A DNA stretch of 64,000 bases from Panopea generosa. Taxonomy: Eukaryota; Mollusca; Bivalvia; Adapedonta; Hiatellidae. This document shows, in pieces, positions 58,472 to 64,000 of the stretch. The notes beneath the pieces are model-generated. The model did not search any database and had not been told where the DNA came from. It was given only the letters and a program-made list of their open reading frames with translations. Each line of letters opens with the position of its first letter. The first letter of the stretch is position 1. The translations under genes were made by a program, and so were the position numbers. Location: assembly GCA_029582155.1 (NCBI GenBank), contig CM055897.1, positions 18,563,035-18,627,034 on the forward strand, read 5' to 3'.

Positions 58472-60589
58472 AAATGACTGGAAAGGACTGGTTAATTGAT
58501 TTAAATATGTAAAAGTTTAATTAAATGAAGTAAACGTTAAACATTATAAAAGTAAAAGTTTATTATGGTAAAAAAAAAATGAAAATTACTGCGCCAACAT
58601 GCAATCCTTACACTGTCGCTTCACCTACCATCAAAATATAGTGCGATATTTATGTGATTAATTTAGCTAAAATCAAAGTATTTTTGTTCTCAAAACACTA
58701 TATCTAAATTCAAAAAGGTGTATTAAATAATTCTATAATTAAGAATTTAAAATACACTGTTGGATTAACGAATTTAGTTATTCGCGTAGTAATACATCGA
58801 ATCATAATGAAGCTACTGCTGTCTGTCTGCGCCATTTTAGAAGTTACTGTCAAGGGTGTCAGATGAATTTTAGATAATTTAATAAATAAGTAAGCCGAAA
58901 AATGCACTTTGTTGGGAAGCTTTTACATTTCATAAAAAAAAATCTGTACACATATTTTCTATCGGACGTATAAATTACCATTATCATGTTTTACTATAAG
59001 CTGTGAAATACGTCTATCGGCAATAACATTCGATTAAGAAATTTTCATGCGTTGTGCGAAAGGAGGTCAATATTGACTAAGCCATTATTGATTGTAATGG
59101 AGTTTTTCGGAAGAGTCTGTCGCTACGTAACATGCCTTCGATGTCTGATCAGCGACCCGTATCGGTTCATCAAACCAGTTTTGCTCCGGTTATTTCTTTG
59201 ATATACCGCTTGCCGCAATGTATTAACTTATTTTTTTCCCAAGTGGTCAAAGCTGGGACTTTTGGACCGAAAATTGCTTGCGTCATTAAAATATTTAATA
59301 AAAACGCGCATTTTTACGTGTTTGCTTCAGTTTTTTAACAATGACTTTAATTATATAATTAATGACATGAATTAAGGAAAGTTATCAAACCAGGACCGAT
59401 TTTATTTTGATGTCGGACCGGAATTGTTTGCGTTAGTCATAACGTTTGGAAAAATATTTGTCGACAGAGTACAGATCTGTGCATCATCAGCGTAACTTGA
59501 ACTAAATAATTAAATATAAAATTTCCATACCGTTTATATATCTTATCCATTAATTTAATATATTTCCTCCATATTACTAATTTCGCAATCCAAAAACATG
59601 CTTCGATTTTCAAAAAGAAACGACATAAAAATGCCACTTACAAGAACTTGAAATTATGTACGTTTCACTCTTACAATATCCTTTTGATGTAAGCCGACGC
59701 ACGGTGCCGTAACAGTCATCAAAGAGACGACAGCAAACATGTTGTTTCGTTCAATACATGCAATGAAATTGTGCAGTTCGTTTCCATATAAACTCTCTCT
59801 TTAGGATGTCCTATAATAATTGAACCTACGCTCATGTGTATATGTCTGTTTTGGTAAATTTCATACCGGTCCTATTTAGCTTTCGAATACATTTAATGAT
59901 TTCCTAAATTGCACGAATACTGCACATGCATTTAGTCCGTATGTTTTATGTATGTACAGAAAAGGAATATAAATACTGACATACAGATAGTCATACTACC
60001 AAGGTCTTAATTATTTTACGCTGAGTTTTCGTTTCATTTAAGTGATATTAGAATCACCGATTTTGATAACTTAATATTTAATTAATTGAAAGTATTTACA
60101 ATATTTTAAAATGATTCGCTTAAATGTTTTACAGTTTTCATTATTTCTTTTCTATTAAATTACATGCCGCAGGTTCATTCATCTGACACATGTTACAATC
60201 AAATATACATATAATTTTCCAAAAGTACTTTCAGGGCACTAAGTAATTTTTTGTACCCATGCGATAAGCGTATTACATAATGATATCGCATCAGAAAGAT
60301 TTATGAAGCGACATTCGAACCCCATTTGAGAAAAAAAAACAGATTAAAATTTTAAAGCATTAGGTTCACTTCAAGTGTGTTTTTCAAAATATTTTTTGCA
60401 TCTGTGTAAAACAAGTATAACATAACAAGAAAGTGTAAAACAAGTATAACATAACAAGAAAGGGAAAAAAATAATGTCAGAAGTCAACTTCTAAGTTCCA
60501 GCTTATATATCATTATATAACTGTACGAATCCATGCATTGCGCATTGAATACAAAATCAATTTTATTTGAAAATTTACTTTATTTGAAA
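58472..60589. other. No recognisable gene; small direct repeat
   Basis: AT-rich. A 29-bp direct repeat ('tgtaaaacaagtataacataacaagaaag') lies in two copies at about 60403-60461. ORFs such as 59132-59338 have no domain. Confidence 0.45.
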
Positions 60590-60950
60590 GTCGAAACTGC
60601 GATAGTGAAAGTCGAAAGTCGAAAGTCGAAAGTCAAAACTACGATGGTGAAAGTCGAAAGTCGAAACTACGATGATGAAAGTCGAAACCACGATGGTGAG
60701 AGTCGAAACTACGATGATGAAAGTCGAAAGCACGATGTTGAAAGTCGAAACCACGACGGTGAAAGTCGAAACTTCGATGATGAAAGTCGAAGGTCAAAAC
60801 TACGATGGTGAAAGTCGGAAACGCAAAATTCCATCGTATTTTCACCATCGTGATTTCGACTTTCACCGTCTTGGTTTCGACTTTCGACTTTTACCATCGT
60901 AGTTTCGCGTTTTCATAATCGTAGTTTCGATTTCATCATCGTGGTTTTGG
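60590..60950. repeat. 21-bp minisatellite in inverted arrangement (large hairpin)
   Basis: 60590-60830 is a tandem array with unit 'gatgatgaaagtcgaaaccac' (21 bp; variants gatggtg, gacggtg, aactac, aagcac). 60833-60950 carries the reverse complement ('ccatcgtgatttcgactttc', 'accatcgtagtttcg'). The two parts can fold into a long imperfect hairpin. The 21-bp period keeps frames open on both strands (repeats of ESRNYDD and FHHRGFD), which explains four overlapping ORFs here; I do not regard them as genes. Confidence 0.85.
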
Positions 60951-61489
60951 GAAAAATAAAAAATACGATGGTCCAAACGGAACACTGTATAAACGCGTGT
61001 AAGTACTGTTATGTACGGTATTCAATAAGGTCATCAGACTTCACATTAGATATAAATATAGATCAACTATGGCTTTGTAGTAACGGTATTAATAAACAGG
61101 ACAAACTGATGAACACATCGGCATCCGAGACGATGTATATGTATTTACATGTAATTACAGACCTGAGCCATATATATTTATTAAATATTACAGATGCTTG
61201 TCGGTATTTTCTTTACTGATCAGACTGCAGTTTCGAATCTGAAAAAAATCAACTGCTTCAAATGATTTTATTGTCGCAAAACATTTACCGCTATTACATA
61301 ACATATTGTGCATATTATTACGAACTGATTACACACGAAACCCTCAACAAACGCAAACGTCAAGGTCATTCGTTATCGGAATATGGGTATTTATCGTCTT
61401 CAACTGATGTACCGGTAAAGTAGTCCTGCCGAAAAAAGTAGCACCGAGTTTCATGAAAGTGATCACGTGACAGTTTATTTAAACGCTCA
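60951..61489. other. No recognisable gene
   Basis: AT-rich; an ORF at 60941-61219 has no recognised domain. Confidence 0.4.
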
Positions 61490-62870
61490 AGGGTAGGAAC
61501 ACGTAATGCTATCAAACGTTTATTTACAGTCCTGTGTTTTACCATTAGACCTCTGACTTGCATAGATTTTGTGACTATTACTTACAAATATTGTTGTTCA
61601 TTAGTTTCAATATCAGATATATAAACAGAAATTGTTTGCATTGGAGTACGTCATTCACAAATGTGAAAGTAATCTCTGCAACAGAACTTAATCTATAAAA
61701 CAATAACAAATTAGGTCTCCCGTTTGAAAATCTATAAACCATTTTATGAAAAGGGGGAAATAACATATAACACTAATTTAGTAATGAGAAAAGTGACAGG
61801 TATTCTTTATTTTATTTTCTGATATGATTTGAAATGGTTCCTACATGTAGAAAGAATGAAACAATTCTCTGCGTTACATGTTTTAAAATTACTGAATTGG
61901 TGTAAACATTCATTGTTTTGTGGCAATTTAACGAAAAGGGGAGAAAATATTTAGCAATGCAACTTAGTAACAAGCAAAGTGACATGTATATTTTTTTTTT
62001 ATTTTCTGATAAAGTTTGTTATAGCGCCTCTTTGTAGGAAGAAAGAAACAATTCCGCACGTTAGAACTTTTAATATGACTGAGTTAGTGTAAAAAGTTAT
62101 TGTTTTGCGGCCATTTTACGAAAAGGGGAGGTAACATTAAGCGTAACTTAGTTACAAGCAAGGTGACATGTTTTTTTTTTTAATTTATTTTCTGATATGG
62201 TTTATAATTGTGCCTATTTGTAGAAAGAATGAAACAATTCTCCGCATTAGAACTTTTATTATTATTGAGTTAGTGTAAAAAGGCATTGTTTGCGGCAATT
62301 TTATGAAAAGGGGAGGTAACAGTTAGAAATATAACTTAGTAACAAGTAAGGCCACATACGACTTTTATTTTATTTTTTGATACGGTTTGTTATAGTGCCT
62401 CTTTGTAGAAAGAATGGAACAATTCTCTGCGTTAGAACCTTTTTTTATTATTGAATTAGTGTAGAAATGCATCGTTTGCGGCCATTTTATGTAAAAGGGG
62501 AGGTAACAGTTAGCACTGTAACTTAGTAACAAGCATGGGTACATATATGTTTTGTTTTATCTTTTGATATAGTTTGGTATAGTGCCTCTTTATAGAAATA
62601 GTGAAACAATTCTTCGCGTTAGAACTTTTTTTATTATTGAATTAGACCAAGTGTCAAAATGCATCGTTTGCGGGCATTTTATGAAAAAAGGGAGATAACA
62701 ATTAGCAATGTAACTTAGTAACAAGTATGGTGACATATGTTTTTTATTTTATTTTCTGATATGGTTTGTTATAGTGCCTCTCTGTAGAAATAATGAAACA
62801 ATTCTCCGCGTTAAAACTTTTTTTTATTATTGAATGAGTGTAAAAATGCATCGTTTACTAATTAAGCAAA
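61490..62870 (+). repeat. Tandem-core element, right copy (about six ~190-bp units)
   Basis: Same family as 1136-2245, including the flank ('ttaccattagacctctgac', 'caaatgtgaaagtaatctctgcaac') and the core. The landmark 'tgtagaaagaatgaaac' or its variants recurs at about 61850, 62036, 62220, 62406, 62592 and 62783. It has twice the core copies of the left element. Its reverse-strand tRNA-like end lies at about 61500-61560. Confidence 0.72.
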
Positions 62871-63329
62871 CAATCAATCCAGTACCAATTTTATTTATTT
62901 AAATTGATTCTTGATGTTGAAAAAAACGAAGCGCGTTCAGTATCGTAACATATATTTTGAATCATGAACATGTCAATCGTGAAATTGCATAGGATTTCAT
63001 AAGATTTGAAAAAAGGTTTTCAACATGATAAATGTTTTTCTAAATCCACTTTAAACAACGTTTGTACATATACAGACTGAAGTTTTATAATGGCTAATGA
63101 CCAGACGATACATTTGACGAAACAAACCGAAAAACAGACAAGTGAGGCTCTAGAGAGAGGACCAATGAGAGAGATATAAAGTAACACAATACACTTTATT
63201 TATATAATCAGGGAAACTAAGTTAAATACAACGCCTCGATCGTTATTTGTTATCTTCGTTGAACTAAATTTATTTCGCTTAATTTTAATCGCCATCTTGA
63301 ATTTTGAACTGTACAACATGAAATATGTT
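62871..63329. other. No recognisable gene
   Basis: AT-rich spacer between the tandem-core element and the LINE fragment. A 'gaggctctagagagaggacc' segment at 63144 has no known meaning. Confidence 0.4.
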
Positions 63330-64000
63330 ATTTAAATTCACCAGAGTCTAATATTTTATTGAATAATATGTGCAGTATGGACACTATGAAATCGCAAGTG
63401 TGTTTGTAAAACTGTGTTCCTATCCCATCATTTCCGAAGGATTTCCCTGTTTTAAGTTAAGCTATGCTTCCGTTTATTTCCTCGTTTAAAATTGGTGCAT
63501 TCAATAAAATATCCATATCATCATTATTTTGAAAATCATGCAAGTTTATATCTGAAGAGACGGCTGACCTTCTTTAAATAAAAGGCTTTTAAAGTACGTT
63601 AACCAATCTTCTACATGTATCCGCCCAGTTCCCGTTATTGCCGTATTATTCAAGTTTTGTAATTTAATTAATTTCCAGAAAGTTTTCGGATCGTTTCGTG
63701 CATTAACGAGGCTTTGCCGCCGATCAAATTGTAGCTTTACCTTTTTCGTCGTACAAATATACTTAAATGTATTACGAGCAGCTTTATAGTTGTTAAAATC
63801 CGTTGCACTATTTGTCCAGCGAAATCGTCTTAACAATGAATATTTATAATGTTTTGCATCGTTGCACTCGCTATCCCACCATAAAGGTTGTATATTTGTA
63901 GCAGACGATACTTTCGGTAACGAACGCCTAGTTTTGGTCGACTGTTTATAGAGGTCAAGTATGATTGATACCGTATCGTTTACATTCACACCGATTAAAG
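63330..64000 (-). mobile_element. LINE fragment, reverse strand, running off the window
   Basis: The open frame 63546-63989 encodes SATNIQPLWWDSECNDAKHY, RFRWTNSATDFNNYKAARN, TKKVKLQFDRRQSLV and ARNDPKTFWKLIK: the endonuclease-to-RT linker of a non-LTR element. After a frameshift it goes on with NDDMDILLNAPILNEEIN and LKTGKSFGNDGI, the start of the RT domain, fading out near 63330. The motor part of RT is missing at the 3' side. The PKxFWK motif is shared with the LINE at 52.6-55 kb, so they may be relatives. The 5' end lies beyond the window. Confidence 0.75.

Noticed and set aside
60533-60902. Overlapping ORFs with ESRN/FHHR repeats on both strands
   Set aside because: Product of an inverted 21-bp minisatellite; no sign of a real gene.

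Overview
This window looks like a stretch of an invertebrate nuclear genome, most likely a lophotrochozoan and probably a bivalve or other mollusc. The basis is AT-rich DNA, spliced genes with kilobase introns, several families of tRNA-derived SINEs, CR1/L2-like LINEs (one with a 2A-like peptide), MULE-type and Academ-like DNA transposons, and many mini- and microsatellites. The species is inferred from the repeat repertoire, not shown directly. No bacterial-style operons, rRNA or CRISPR arrays were seen.

Only one conventional host gene is well supported. It is a six-exon short-chain dehydrogenase/reductase of the SDR9C/BDH1/retinol dehydrogenase type on the + strand (exons at 9869-10022, 11657-11846, 15314-15466, 17737-17930, 21546-21779 and 25295-25381). 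Its splice sites and phases fit and the NNAG and YxxxK motifs are present. Exon 1 has no in-frame ATG, and exon 2 carries an apparent 11-base deletion that breaks the frame, so it is either a young pseudogene or affected by allele or sequence errors. Its introns hold repeats, including a tandem array made from a LINE fragment (20056-20665) and a decayed THAP/Harbinger transposase gene (about 21897-23230).

Layout: 1-1015 holds SINE and MULE remnants. 1085-2245 is an interspersed element with a roughly 190-bp tandem core, found again in more copies at 61490-62870. 2271-3270 is a 1-kb repeat whose inverted copy lies at 41657-42652. 4201-4660 is a 165-bp tandem repeat upstream of a near full-length but broken LINE (5377-9462). 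9779-25520 is the SDR locus. 27430-31841 and 37492-38265 form a 39-bp-unit minisatellite with a 1775-bp higher-order duplication. It is split by a 5650-bp transposon (31842-37491) with about 390-bp terminal inverted repeats, a TAA target duplication, and a roughly 1500-residue coding region, now broken, that ends in an XPG/FEN-like nuclease-type domain. This Academ-like element is the most striking object in the window. 38262-38857 is a MULE C-terminal fragment. 39-50 kb is mostly SINEs, microsatellites and featureless DNA.

51219-58471 is a second, nested MULE locus. The N-terminal exon (51219-51780) is separated from the transposase core (56490-57540) and a fused DEDD exonuclease-like domain (57541-58471) by tandem repeats, three or more SINE-like units and a reverse-strand LINE (52630-54970). 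The right end holds an inverted (hairpin-forming) 21-bp minisatellite (60590-60950), the tandem-core element, and another reverse-strand LINE fragment running off the window. All transposon coding regions seen carry stops or frameshifts, so none appears autonomous as read here.
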